DNA of 64,000 bases from Paenibacillus rigui (GTDB taxonomy: Bacteria; Bacillota; Bacilli; Paenibacillales; NBRC-103111): contig NZ_NMQW01000014.1 of assembly GCF_002234615.1 (NCBI RefSeq), positions 48,159 through 112,158 of the forward strand. The letters run 5' to 3'. Shown here piece after piece: positions 33,762 through 42,537 of this stretch (its first letter is position 1; each line of letters starts with the position of its first letter). The notes below the pieces were generated by a model, which worked only from the letters and a program-made list of their open reading frames with translations, was not told the DNA's origin and ran no database searches. The translations under genes and the position numbers were made by a program.

Positions 33762-36730
33762 TCGATGTACTCGAAACGCTGTATGTTCATGTGGAACGAC
33801 GGGAGGAGGGGCAGTTCCTGCTTCGCGGCTATGGGGAAGAGCAGAGGGACATGCATCCGCATATTGTCAAAATCCGTCTGTTTACCTGGCATGTGCCGTC
33901 CCACTACGGAACCACGCTTGCGGAACAGGAGGCTGGCTGGCTGCTTTCGCCCTATATGGCGCTGCATTATTTGGGTTCGGATGCAACCTCTTTGCATGGA
34001 AAAATCGTGTGGAGCCCGGAGGCCGAGCTGCTGCGCAAGCTGGCGTCCTGCTTCAAGCAAGCCTTGGCACATGGCTGGTATGTTCCTTCTTTTGACGCCT
34101 GGAAGCAGGGAGGCTGGGGCTGGCGTCTTCTTTTGCCGGCGGAGGAAAAACGAGCTTACGCTGAGCTGCGTTCCGAATCGGCTCAGATCGGATGGTACGA
34201 TACCGAGAAGTGGTTCGAGCAAGCTGTACAGGAGCTGATCGAGCAGGAGGGCGGGCCACACAGTGCTTGGAATGAGCTTCGGGACAAGCATGTGCTGCTG
34301 CAGCACGTAAGTAAGGGTTCGACTGCGGATGAGCAAGGTTCTTGTGAGGATTTGGAATGGATGAGTGAGGAGGATTGGCTTCAGGCTATCGGCTGGACGC
34401 AAGACAACACACCATTCCGGCTTTGTCTCCAGCTGATTGAGCCTATGGTTGGTCAGGATCCTGAGATGGAGATGGAGGACGAGGACAATTGGCGGTTGAA
34501 AATCATTGCCCAGGACAAGCACGACCCGAGCCTGCTGCGTGAAATTGGTCCGCGATTAAGGCCCTCCGATCTGCCTGCGCACTGGCTGGAGCATTTCAGC
34601 GAAAAGCTGGAGAAGGACGTGGAGGCTTGGCTGCGCATCGTCCCTATTCTGCGTGATGAGACAAGGCCGGATCAGCTGTTAACGGAGCTGACGGATGATC
34701 AGGCGTGGGAGTTCATGGATAACAGCAGCTTGAAGCTGCTGCAGGCGGGATTCTCTGTCTGGCTTCCATCGTGGTGGGACGATTTGATGAAGGCGAAGCC
34801 CAAGCTGAAGGCCCAGGTGAAATCGACAGGCAGCAGCACAGGTGAGGGTTCCCTGGTCGGACTCGGCCAGCTGATCGATTTTGACTGGAAGGTAGCCCTC
34901 GGGGATGTTGATTTGTCGGAAGCGGAGTTCATGCAGATGGCAGCTGATAAAAAGCGGCTCATGTTTATCCGCGGCAGATGGGTACAGCTGGACCCGGCCT
35001 TCCTGGAGCAGGTTCGGCAGACGATGAAGCAGGTGGAGAAAAGACGCGGGCTTTATTTCCGTGATGTGCTGGAGCTTCATCTGCTTGGACCGGGGAACGG
35101 TGAGGGAGAGCCGGGTACGGGCGATGATAACCAATCCGATGCCGGAAGACTCCAGATTCATATGGAGCTGAATGAGCATTTGCACAAGCTGATGCTTCAG
35201 CTTCAGCAGGCGGGACGCATTCCTATCGTAAAGCCGTCTCCGTCTTTGCAGGCGGAGCTAAGGAGCTACCAGCAGGACGGCTTCTCGTGGCTGCTGTTTC
35301 TGCGTTCGCTCGGGCTGGGCGGCTGCTTGGCGGATGATATGGGACTCGGCAAGACGGTGCAGTTTATCAGCTACTTGCTTCATACGAGAGAGGCTGCTTC
35401 CCGTAAAGCGAAGAAGGGATTGCCGGTCTCTCCTGCGCTGTTAATCTGTCCGACCTCTGTGCTGGGTAATTGGCAGAAGGAGCTCGCTCGTTTCGCACCA
35501 ACGCTGAGAGTGCACTTGCATTACGGCCCGCAGCGGGCCAAGGAGGGTGCTTTTTCCGCAGAGGTTCAATCGATGGATCTGGTTCTGACGTCGTACCCTC
35601 TCGCCCAAATGGATGAGGAGGAGCTGATGAGCGTTCGCTGGGATGTCATTTGCATCGATGAAGCACAAAACATAAAGAACGCCTATACGAAGCAGTCTTC
35701 GGCCGTTAGGCGCCTAGAGGGCGACCACAAAATAGCTCTGACCGGCACTCCCATCGAAAACCGTTTGAACGAGCTGTGGTCCATCTTCGACTTTATCAAT
35801 CCCGGATATTTGGGGAATCAGCGCCAGTTTGGATATCAGTATGTCAATCCGATTGAAAAAACGCGTGATGAGGACCGTATTCTTCAGCTGCAGAAGCTGG
35901 TTAAGCCTTTCCTATTGCGCAGAGAGAAAAAGGACCCGGCGATCCAGCTGGATCTTCCCGATAAAAATGAGATGAAGGCGTACGTTGCGTTGACTCCCGA
36001 GCAGGGGGCTCTGTATGAGAATGTGGTCCGGAATTTGATGGAGAAAATCGACAAGCTGACAGGCATGGAGAAAAAAGGACTCATCCTTTCCACTTTGACG
36101 AAGCTGAAGCAAATATGCAACCACCCGGCATTGCTGCTTAAAGAAATGGCGATCGATGAGCATGCGAAGGAACGATCGATCAAGATGCTCCGTCTGCTTG
36201 AGATGATTGATGAGCTGAGAGCGGAGGGCGACAATTGCTTGATTTTCACCCAATTTGTCGAAATGGGGCACATACTTCAGCAGCTCATTGAACTGGAGCG
36301 GGGAGAGCCGGTACAGTTTCTGCACGGCGGGGTTCCCAAGGCGAAGCGCGATGAGATGGTAACCCGGTTTCAGGATGCTTCGCTTCCCGAAGAGGAACGA
36401 TGCGGTATTTTCATCTTATCCTTGAAGGCGGGAGGGACCGGCTTGAACCTGGTTGCGGCGAATCATGTATTTCATTTTGATCGCTGGTGGAACCCGGCTG
36501 TGGAGAACCAAGCGACGGACCGTGCATTCCGTATCGGACAAACCAAAGATGTTCAGGTGCACAAATTTGTCGCGCTCGGGACGTTGGAGGAACGGATCGA
36601 TGAGATGATTGAGCGTAAGCAAGGGCTTAGTGACCAGATCGTAGGAGGCGGCGAGAACTGGGTGACGGAGATGTCCACTGAGGAGCTGAAGGATTTGTTC
36701 GTTTTAAGAAAGGAATGGATGGGAAAGTGA
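33758..36730 (+). CDS. SNF2-family helicase-like ATPase
   Basis: 990 residues. The N-terminal half (about 1-480) is the SNF2_N-associated domain found in bacterial members. The motor follows: Walker A D525-D-M-G-L-G-K-T532, Walker B D634-E-A-Q637, motif III L-T-G-T-P-I-E-N-R-L-N-E-L-W-S, and the second RecA lobe with L-I-F-T-Q-F, H-G-G-V-P-K, A-G-G-T-G-L-N-L, W-W-N-P-A-V-E-N-Q-A-T-D-R-A-F-R-I-G-Q. Such enzymes translocate on double-stranded DNA and remodel bound proteins. Related proteins occur in housekeeping and phage-defence contexts. No nuclease or methylase gene is adjacent, so a defence role is not supported here. Confidence 0.94.
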   Translation: MIDVLETLYVHVERREEGQFLLRGYGEEQRDMHPHIVKIRLFTWHVPSHYGTTLAEQEAGWLLSPYMALHYLGSDATSLHGKIVWSPEAELLRKLASCFKQALAHGWYVPSFDAWKQGGWGWRLLLPAEEKRAYAELRSESAQIGWYDTEKWFEQAVQELIEQEGGPHSAWNELRDKHVLLQHVSKGSTADEQGSCEDLEWMSEEDWLQAIGWTQDNTPFRLCLQLIEPMVGQDPEMEMEDEDNWRLKIIAQDKHDPSLLREIGPRLRPSDLPAHWLEHFSEKLEKDVEAWLRIVPILRDETRPDQLLTELTDDQAWEFMDNSSLKLLQAGFSVWLPSWWDDLMKAKPKLKAQVKSTGSSTGEGSLVGLGQLIDFDWKVALGDVDLSEAEFMQMAADKKRLMFIRGRWVQLDPAFLEQVRQTMKQVEKRRGLYFRDVLELHLLGPGNGEGEPGTGDDNQSDAGRLQIHMELNEHLHKLMLQLQQAGRIPIVKPSPSLQAELRSYQQDGFSWLLFLRSLGLGGCLADDMGLGKTVQFISYLLHTREAASRKAKKGLPVSPALLICPTSVLGNWQKELARFAPTLRVHLHYGPQRAKEGAFSAEVQSMDLVLTSYPLAQMDEEELMSVRWDVICIDEAQNIKNAYTKQSSAVRRLEGDHKIALTGTPIENRLNELWSIFDFINPGYLGNQRQFGYQYVNPIEKTRDEDRILQLQKLVKPFLLRREKKDPAIQLDLPDKNEMKAYVALTPEQGALYENVVRNLMEKIDKLTGMEKKGLILSTLTKLKQICNHPALLLKEMAIDEHAKERSIKMLRLLEMIDELRAEGDNCLIFTQFVEMGHILQQLIELERGEPVQFLHGGVPKAKRDEMVTRFQDASLPEEERCGIFILSLKAGGTGLNLVAANHVFHFDRWWNPAVENQATDRAFRIGQTKDVQVHKFVALGTLEERIDEMIERKQGLSDQIVGGGENWVTEMSTEELKDLFVLRKEWMGK

Positions 36731-36743
36731 GGTGCAGAGCAAC

Positions 36744-37007
36744 ATGCCGAAGCGGGTTGTGGATGAGCAAAAGCAGCGAACGGGAGTAAGTCCTGCGACT
36801 GCTGGACAGGATAGCGTTGGCCAAATAGACGGGCCGGGATCGGAAGATGCTGCAGGGAAAAAGAAGCCGCATATCACGCGCAAGGGGAAAGGGACGGAGC
36901 CGCCTGCTCCATTGCCTGCTGAGTTAGAGAGCAATCCTAAGCTTCGAGGAGCCTCGCCGGCCTGGATGAAGCTCTATGCGGCCATTCATAAGGAAGCGAA
37001 GCGATGA
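36744..37007 (+). CDS. Small hydrophilic protein, unknown
   Basis: 87 residues from ATG 36744, preceded by GTGAGGTG; follows the SNF2 gene by 13 bases. Lys/Pro/Gly-rich and probably disordered until the end, where ESNPKLRGASPAWMKLYAAIHKEAKR forms a likely amphipathic helix. It is the last gene before a strong terminator, so it belongs to the SWIM-SNF2 operon. It may be an accessory of the helicase (inference from position only). Confidence 0.6.
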   Translation: MPKRVVDEQKQRTGVSPATAGQDSVGQIDGPGSEDAAGKKKPHITRKGKGTEPPAPLPAELESNPKLRGASPAWMKLYAAIHKEAKR

Positions 37008-37012
37008 TAATG

Positions 37013-37059
37013 AAAAATCCCCCGAAACTTCCACTAGGGAGAGGATCGGGGGATTTTTT
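37013..37059. terminator. Terminator between the SNF2 operon and the SLH genes
   Basis: AAAAATCCCCCGA (37013-37025) pairs with TCGGGGGATTTTT (37046-37058), then T. Symmetric A/T tails make it suitable for both converging units. Confidence 0.9.
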
Positions 37060-37067
37060 ACGCCCTA

Positions 37068-37823
37068 TTATTTAATCAGGCTCAGGATACCCAGTACTCT
37101 TTTCAGAACGACAGCAGCTTGTGCTCTTGTAGCTTGAGCTTCTGGAGCCAGTGTATCTTCTGTCATACCGGAGATCAAACCGATATTGATTGCAGCAGCA
37201 AGCTCTTTTTGAGCCCAGCTGATGTTGCCGGAATCGGTGTACTTCTTCAGCACATCCTCAGGGTTGGAAATGTTCGTAGCTACATCCGCATGGTCCAAAG
37301 CACGAATCACGATAGCAGCGAGTTCTTCGCGAGTGATTTTGGCATCCGGACGGAATGTATTATCGTCATAACCATTGATAATGCCTGCATAAGTTGCAGC
37401 TGTTACTGTGCTTGCGTACCATGCATCCGAAGCTACGTCAGTAAAGCTGGCAGATGCAGCGCCTGCATCCGTCAAGCCAAGAGCACGGACAACCAAAGCG
37501 GCAAATTCTGCACGCGTGATATCACGCTCAGGAGCAAAAGAAGTCTCGCTCACGCCGTTGATGATTTTTTTGCTTACAAGATACTGCACATCGGACTTGG
37601 CCCAGTGATCTTGAAGGTCCTCAAAGCTGTATACATCTGTATATACGCTATTTGTAGTTGTAGTATTTACATCGGTGTAAACACTATCGGTAGTCGTAAC
37701 CGATTCTGCTGCATCGCTGGAAGCTGTGTCTGCGAAAGCAAGAACAGGGACCAGTGCTGTTACAAGCAGCATCGTTACGAGCAATTGAGCCGTCTTTTTG
37801 AAAAAAGCTGATTTCACTGCCAT
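37068..37823 (-). CDS. Short exported protein consisting almost only of three SLH domains
   Basis: 251 residues from ATG 37823 (AAGGAGTG four bases before); an ATG at 37838 has no ribosome site. Signal peptide: FFKKTAQLLVTMLLVTALVPVLAFA. A short Thr/Ser/Tyr-rich linker with two TxxSVYTDV copies follows, then three SLH domains to the C-terminus. The binding motifs are I-T-R-A-E, I-T-R-E-E and A-T-R-A-Q, as in proteins held by pyruvylated secondary wall polymer. There is no other domain, so it is an anchor without an obvious cargo. The Thr/Tyr-rich linker would be a plausible glycosylation target. SLH regions are closely similar to those of the next gene, indicating duplication. Confidence 0.9.
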   Translation of the reverse strand: MAVKSAFFKKTAQLLVTMLLVTALVPVLAFADTASSDAAESVTTTDSVYTDVNTTTTNSVYTDVYSFEDLQDHWAKSDVQYLVSKKIINGVSETSFAPERDITRAEFAALVVRALGLTDAGAASASFTDVASDAWYASTVTAATYAGIINGYDDNTFRPDAKITREELAAIVIRALDHADVATNISNPEDVLKKYTDSGNISWAQKELAAAINIGLISGMTEDTLAPEAQATRAQAAVVLKRVLGILSLIK

Positions 37824-37918
37824 TTCACTCCTTAACATTATTAAAATCTAGTAAATACGCATTTAAATGTACCATCTTTTTTCTATTTAGGATAGTAGTC
37901 CTATGAAAAAAAACGATA

Positions 37919-37936
37919 CCAAATAGTACTATTTGG
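37919..37936. promoter_or_regulatory. 18-base palindrome upstream of the short SLH gene
   Basis: CCAAATAGT-ACTATTTGG, perfect. Together with TAGGA-TAGTAG-TCCTA nearby it lies about 100 bases upstream of the minus-strand start, a plausible regulator site. AT-rich, so some chance symmetry is expected. Confidence 0.4.
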
Positions 37937-37944
37937 CACTGCTT

Positions 37945-38005
37945 CAAAAAAACGAAGCAAAAAGAACCCGATACCTAGGTACCGAGTCCCTTTTGCTTCG
38001 TTTTT
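37945..38005 (-). terminator. Terminator between the two SLH genes
   Basis: On the minus strand AAAACGAAGCAAAA pairs with TTTTTGCTTCGTTTT around a second CGGTACC / GGTATCG step, with a long T-run. It separates the SLH genes into two transcripts, or limits read-through. Confidence 0.88.
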
Positions 38006-38016
38006 GAGTTACTGTC

Positions 38017-39699
38017 TTAATCAATAAAACGAGCTGTGCTCAACAATCGTTTAAGAATAGTAGCCGACTGTGCACGAGTCGCTTGCTCAGCAGAACCGAT
38101 AGTCGTATCCGTCAAGCCATTGATTAAACCGGAATTGATGGCTGCAGCGATTTCTTTTTGAGCCCACACGATATCTTTAGCGTCTTTGAACTTGCTAAGT
38201 ACGCTTTGTGGATCAGAAACATTCGTTGCGACGTCGGCATAATTCAAAGCACGGATGGACATGGCCGCCAGTTCTTCGCGAGTGATTTGGGCGTCTGGGC
38301 GGAATGTACCGTCCTCGTAGCCGTCGATGATGCCTGCTTTCACGGCTGTCGCCACGGTTTCCGCATACCAGGAGCCGGATTTCACATCGGAGAATTGGTT
38401 TGCAGCAGAGGAAGACGACAGACCAAGCGCACGAACTACCAGTGCTGCGAATTCTGCACGCGTGATGTTGCGGTCTGGCTGGAATGTCGTGTCTGTAACG
38501 CCGTCAACCACCAGCTTGTTAGCCAGCAGCTCCACATCGGCTTTGGACCAATGGTTAGCAACATCAGCGAAGCTTTTGCTCGATTGAACTACCGTGTAGA
38601 TGCTGCTGCCGTTCCGCTTCAACGTTGCTACCGTAGAGCCATCCACCATTGAGAAGGTCGAAGGTACGAAGCTAAGCTTCTTCACTGCTGGATTGTACAA
38701 AACACCAGTGGCTTGCTTGGAATTCACCGAGCTTGTCACTTTCAGCGTACGAGCTACATAGGTGGAACCGAAGCTAATTGCTGCGGTTTGATTGTTTTTT
38801 CCAACAGCCTCTACATCAAAGTTCACAGCATCAGCCACTTGAGTACCGCCCAATGCTTCTGCCGCCGCTTTAACCGCTGCTGCTGTTTCACTTTTTACTT
38901 TTGCAACGGAAACTTTAATTTTCAGATCCTTTACTTCTACATCCAGAGCCTTGGCCAAATTATCAAGGTTCAGAATGGAGAGAGGAAGCGTAATGGAACC
39001 ATTATCGTTTATAACGATGATTGTTTTGCCGTCCTTCACTGCATCAACTATTGCAGAAGCAGGGATAAGAGCAAAGTCACCCGACAGTTTCAATGTAACG
39101 GTATCGTGGCTGGTCAAGGCATTGGAAAGGGTGTTAGCGTCTACAGAACCGTCACTGCTTACTGAAATGGTTCCGTCCGTAGAGATGGCTCCACCACCGC
39201 CACCGCCGCTACCACTACGGCTGCTGTTATTGCTTCTTGATGTCGTATCATAGACAACTTGGTATACGGAGCTGCCAACAGATACGCCTTCATCATACAC
39301 ATTGCCGCTCACGTTTACGTAGCTGTAGCCACCAAGTGCATCTTTCGTAAAGCTGTAATAATAAAGGCCGTCCTTTGAAGCGGAATAGGTTGCCTTTGCA
39401 ACGGAAAGCGGATTCTTATTGCTGTCATACACATTAACATAGACCGCATCGTTAACGCCATTAGCGTAAACATTAGAGTAAACCGTTCCGTAAACTGACC
39501 CATTCTTGTATGTAACCTGCGAGAAGCCTACAGTTGCGGAAGCTGCAAAAGCGAGCACAGGTACCATCACAGCGACGACAAGCATGATAGATAGCATTGC
39601 GGAAATCTTTTGAATGAAAGTATGATTTTGCACCGGGGTTTCCCTCCTATTAATCCTATCTCTATTTTTGGTAAACCTCTCTGAGAAACGAGTAGCCAT
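38017..39699 (-). CDS. Exported S-layer-type protein with three C-terminal SLH domains
   Basis: 560 residues from ATG 39699, or 538 from GTG 39633. The first start has AAAAGGAGGTGA upstream; the second has AGGAGGG and places the signal peptide (HTFIQKISAMLSIMLVVAVMVPVLAFA) right at the N-terminus. Both ribosome sites are strong. After cleavage come a Tyr/Val/Asn-rich beta region, a Ser/Gly linker with a run of six Gly, a mixed domain (about 190-370), then SLH domains (about 380-560) with I-T-R-A-E, I-T-R-E-E and A-T-R-A-Q. It is small for an S-layer protein, yet location and design make it the best candidate in the window for a glycosylated surface protein. Confidence 0.9.
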   Translation of the reverse strand: MATRFSERFTKNRDRINRRETPVQNHTFIQKISAMLSIMLVVAVMVPVLAFAASATVGFSQVTYKNGSVYGTVYSNVYANGVNDAVYVNVYDSNKNPLSVAKATYSASKDGLYYYSFTKDALGGYSYVNVSGNVYDEGVSVGSSVYQVVYDTTSRSNNSSRSGSGGGGGGAISTDGTISVSSDGSVDANTLSNALTSHDTVTLKLSGDFALIPASAIVDAVKDGKTIIVINDNGSITLPLSILNLDNLAKALDVEVKDLKIKVSVAKVKSETAAAVKAAAEALGGTQVADAVNFDVEAVGKNNQTAAISFGSTYVARTLKVTSSVNSKQATGVLYNPAVKKLSFVPSTFSMVDGSTVATLKRNGSSIYTVVQSSKSFADVANHWSKADVELLANKLVVDGVTDTTFQPDRNITRAEFAALVVRALGLSSSSAANQFSDVKSGSWYAETVATAVKAGIIDGYEDGTFRPDAQITREELAAMSIRALNYADVATNVSDPQSVLSKFKDAKDIVWAQKEIAAAINSGLINGLTDTTIGSAEQATRAQSATILKRLLSTARFID

Positions 39700-39732
39700 T
39701 ATGCTAATTCACCTCCTTTTCGGCTTGTATGG

Positions 39733-39786
39733 AAAAACAGAACCCAAAGCCTATCCACCTATCGACATAAATGGGAAGCTTTGGGT
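39733..39786 (-). terminator. Hairpin upstream of the S-layer-type gene
   Basis: On the minus strand ACCCAAAGCT (39786-39777) pairs with GGCTTTGGGT (39751-39742), followed by TCTGTTTTT. It ends the WsfB-like gene but leaves only about 35 bases before the S-layer-type start, with no promoter between. It may instead be a 5-prime stabilising hairpin of the surface-protein mRNA, driven from a promoter near TATATA (39805-39800). Confidence 0.65.
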
Positions 39787-39819
39787 ATGATGTTTTCTTT
39801 ATATAAGACGCAGGTTGGT

Positions 39820-42291
39820 TTAAAAAGTTGCACTTACCAATTTATTTATTTCATCCCGTTCTTTGGCATCTTTGGCGATCAGCTTGTCGTACAATGCTTG
39901 ATCGTTTTTATTTTGCTTTTGGAGGGAGGCCAGGTACCATCTGACCATTTGTTTATTCATTTGATCATCGAACTGATCATTGATTTGGAACTTCAGGAAG
40001 TTTTCAGCCGCCGCGTAGTCGCCTCGAATATATTTGATTTGTCCTAAAGTGAATGCCATTGTTTTCGTTAAACCAAATGCACGCCCTTGCTGCTGCTCTT
40101 TAGGCAGTGCTTCTAGTACTTTCGTTTTATCTAGAATCTTGCTGTACGTAGCAATGGCATCATCATAATAGTGGTTCATTTGAGCCGTATTTTTGCTGGT
40201 ACGTGCCTGGTCGCCTAAACTGAATGCAAGATTGATACTTTTCTCATATAGCGTAATATCCCAAGGGAAGTTGCCTATCTCATTATTAATTAACTCGTAA
40301 GCTTTGGTAAATTGATTTTTAACTGTTAATGTATAAATTTCTTTATCAATAAGATATCGATTGTGAGGTTCCTTTTCTCTAGTTTGTTGGATCAGAGTAA
40401 CCGCATCATTGAAAAAACGTTCATCTTTGGACTGGTCATAGGCTTGTAGAAGAATATCTGCCTTAAATGATGCATAATCCGGATGGTTAGGATGCTGCTT
40501 CAATGCATTATTAACCGGAGTAAGGATATCATTGATGGTCGACTTATCACTCTGGACTGCTGCTTGAGCAGCTCTAAAGTTGCTGTTTGCATTTAGCAAC
40601 TGTGCTGCATTAAAGAACGTGACCAGGGAAATGATTAATAGTATAGATGGGTAAATCCATTTAAGATTATTAGTAAATGTCCACTGCTTGTTAAGAAGAC
40701 CTACTTTTAAATCAGATATCATTGCTCCTAAACAAATAAACAAAAGGACACCTAAATAAACAAAGCTAAGATCAAAATCTATCATACTATGAATTAGTAA
40801 AGATGCTGCTATTATAATAAAAATAAACCGGGGAGTATCCTCATTATTTTTAAAATGGTTACGAATAAAAAGGTATAGAACTATTCCTAAAATAATTATA
40901 AAAATCAAGAATCCGAGTGATCCAACCTCAACCAGATATTGCAAAAAGAAATTATGTGCCTGTCTACTTACATATGGATTGTTCTGATATTTTTCATATA
41001 AAGCGGCCCAAGCGCCACCACCTGCACCAGTAACGGGATAATCCTTAAATAGTTTAATAGCATCAATATAAAAAGTGCCTCGTTCAATAACACTATTTTG
41101 TTGGAAGTTGATTGTTTCAATCCTATTTTTCAAGTTATCTGGAAGTAAATTCAATACTCCGGTATTTCCCAGTAATAAAAATAAACCTAATGCTCCGATA
41201 ACTATTGCCCCAACTGGGATAAATAAATTTGAAAAACGAACATCTGAAATCCTGGATAATTTTAGTTCAAATTTCGACGATAAGAACCTTTGGACTAAGA
41301 TAAATACAGTAGAAAGGCATATCGACATGATGAGTAGTGCCGCCCATCCTTGAAGAGATAATGAGCTATTATACTCCTTAGATAGCTGAACTCCGATATC
41401 TGTTACTTTACCTAATATAATGAAAGTAAAAATAACACCAATAATTAAATACAAGATCATTAATAACTGGCGATAAGGCTTAAGAATTAAAAAAATCGCA
41501 AGAAGAACAAGAGGTAATATAACATAAGCACCTCTAGATAAAGTAACTAAAAATGATATGAGTATCGGAATAATCATAAAAGAGTGAAACAAAGTATCGA
41601 ACCATTTCTTCGAAATGGAAACTAAATAAATGGCTCCAATAAGAAGAGCTATCAATAAAGCAGCATAGGAGTTAGCGTATTGAAAGACAGAAGTAAGCCT
41701 AACACCACTAGCATCCGACATAATTGCATCTTGATAAACATTTGAGGCCATACCAGGTGCAAACCATTTAACAAGCCCGTATGCAAATTCTTTGTTTCCA
41801 AACCAATTAAGCAAGCCGAACCAAACAATAATATAGCCAGCAATCATAATACCATTAATAAGTATTCGTGATCCCATTTTTTCCTTTGAAATAAAGTAAC
41901 CAAGCAAGAAAAAAGAGGTATAAGTAACTTGAATCAACAGCATATTAAAGGAAAAATAATGTGAAGCAGCACTGAACATTGAGATTAAATAAGTTAAAGG
42001 TATTAACCATATACAAATAGCTACAACACCAGATATATTATTAAATTTCCAATGATAGTAGCCATAAATGGCTACTGTAAAAAGAAGGATTGCACCCCAT
42101 AAGAGAAAAGAGTAGAGTGGTCTTTCAAAATCTGAAGTATTCCCATTAAATAGTGCCTTTTGAAAGGGGGCCCAAACAAGAAAAATGAGCGTAACACATA
42201 GCATTATCCAAAAAAGTAGAGAACTCTTGTCACCTGACTGTGACTTTGTAGGACTTGATGAATAGCGATGTTTAACTTTACTGGTATTCAT
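39820..42291 (-). CDS. wsfB: Wzy/WaaL-type O-oligosaccharyltransferase, WsfB-like, with TPR tail
   Basis: 823 residues from ATG 42291 (AAGGAG seven bases upstream; a further in-frame ATG at 42324 lacks one). About twelve membrane helices fill residues 25-560, with a Wzy_C (O-antigen ligase) signature around SRGAYVILPLVLLAI and the large outer loop containing PVTGAGGGAWAALYEKY and RQAHNFFLQYLVEVG, where ligases keep conserved Arg and His. The last 260 residues are helical repeats of TPR type. WsfB-type proteins transfer finished glycans from undecaprenyl pyrophosphate to Tyr or Thr of S-layer proteins. Here it lies between two SLH genes and a glycan locus, which strongly supports that role. 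Confidence 0.82.
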   Translation of the reverse strand: MNTSKVKHRYSSSPTKSQSGDKSSLLFWIMLCVTLIFLVWAPFQKALFNGNTSDFERPLYSFLLWGAILLFTVAIYGYYHWKFNNISGVVAICIWLIPLTYLISMFSAASHYFSFNMLLIQVTYTSFFLLGYFISKEKMGSRILINGIMIAGYIIVWFGLLNWFGNKEFAYGLVKWFAPGMASNVYQDAIMSDASGVRLTSVFQYANSYAALLIALLIGAIYLVSISKKWFDTLFHSFMIIPILISFLVTLSRGAYVILPLVLLAIFLILKPYRQLLMILYLIIGVIFTFIILGKVTDIGVQLSKEYNSSLSLQGWAALLIMSICLSTVFILVQRFLSSKFELKLSRISDVRFSNLFIPVGAIVIGALGLFLLLGNTGVLNLLPDNLKNRIETINFQQNSVIERGTFYIDAIKLFKDYPVTGAGGGAWAALYEKYQNNPYVSRQAHNFFLQYLVEVGSLGFLIFIIILGIVLYLFIRNHFKNNEDTPRFIFIIIAASLLIHSMIDFDLSFVYLGVLLFICLGAMISDLKVGLLNKQWTFTNNLKWIYPSILLIISLVTFFNAAQLLNANSNFRAAQAAVQSDKSTINDILTPVNNALKQHPNHPDYASFKADILLQAYDQSKDERFFNDAVTLIQQTREKEPHNRYLIDKEIYTLTVKNQFTKAYELINNEIGNFPWDITLYEKSINLAFSLGDQARTSKNTAQMNHYYDDAIATYSKILDKTKVLEALPKEQQQGRAFGLTKTMAFTLGQIKYIRGDYAAAENFLKFQINDQFDDQMNKQMVRWYLASLQKQNKNDQALYDKLIAKDAKERDEINKLVSATF

Positions 42292-42537
42292 TTTTAGTCT
42301 CCTTTTTAATCTATATATCGACATTATCTTACCACAAAGAAGAGGGCAATCCTACTTTTGTAGTTTACTATAGGTTGGTTTTTATGTAAAAAATGGGGTA
42401 TATTAAAATGTGAAGGATATATCTACTTCTAGTAAACGAAAATTTCATCTGATAAAATGAAACCGGGAGAATTCGTCATTTTCTTTGTTTTCATGTATAT
42501 TTTAATTAACAAGATAATGGGGGAGGACTCAGAAGAT
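42292..42537. other. Divergent intergenic region between wsfB and galU
   Basis: AT-rich. Candidate plus-strand boxes TTGGTT and TATATT (about 42373-42402, 18 bases apart) and a minus-strand GATAAT near 42325 are weak. Both operons must start here, but I cannot fix the promoters. Confidence 0.35.

Noticed and set aside
33758..36730. Phage-defence island (SNF2 helicase)
   Set aside because: No methylase, nuclease, PLD or other known defence partner is adjacent; the SWIM-SNF2 pair is common outside defence loci.
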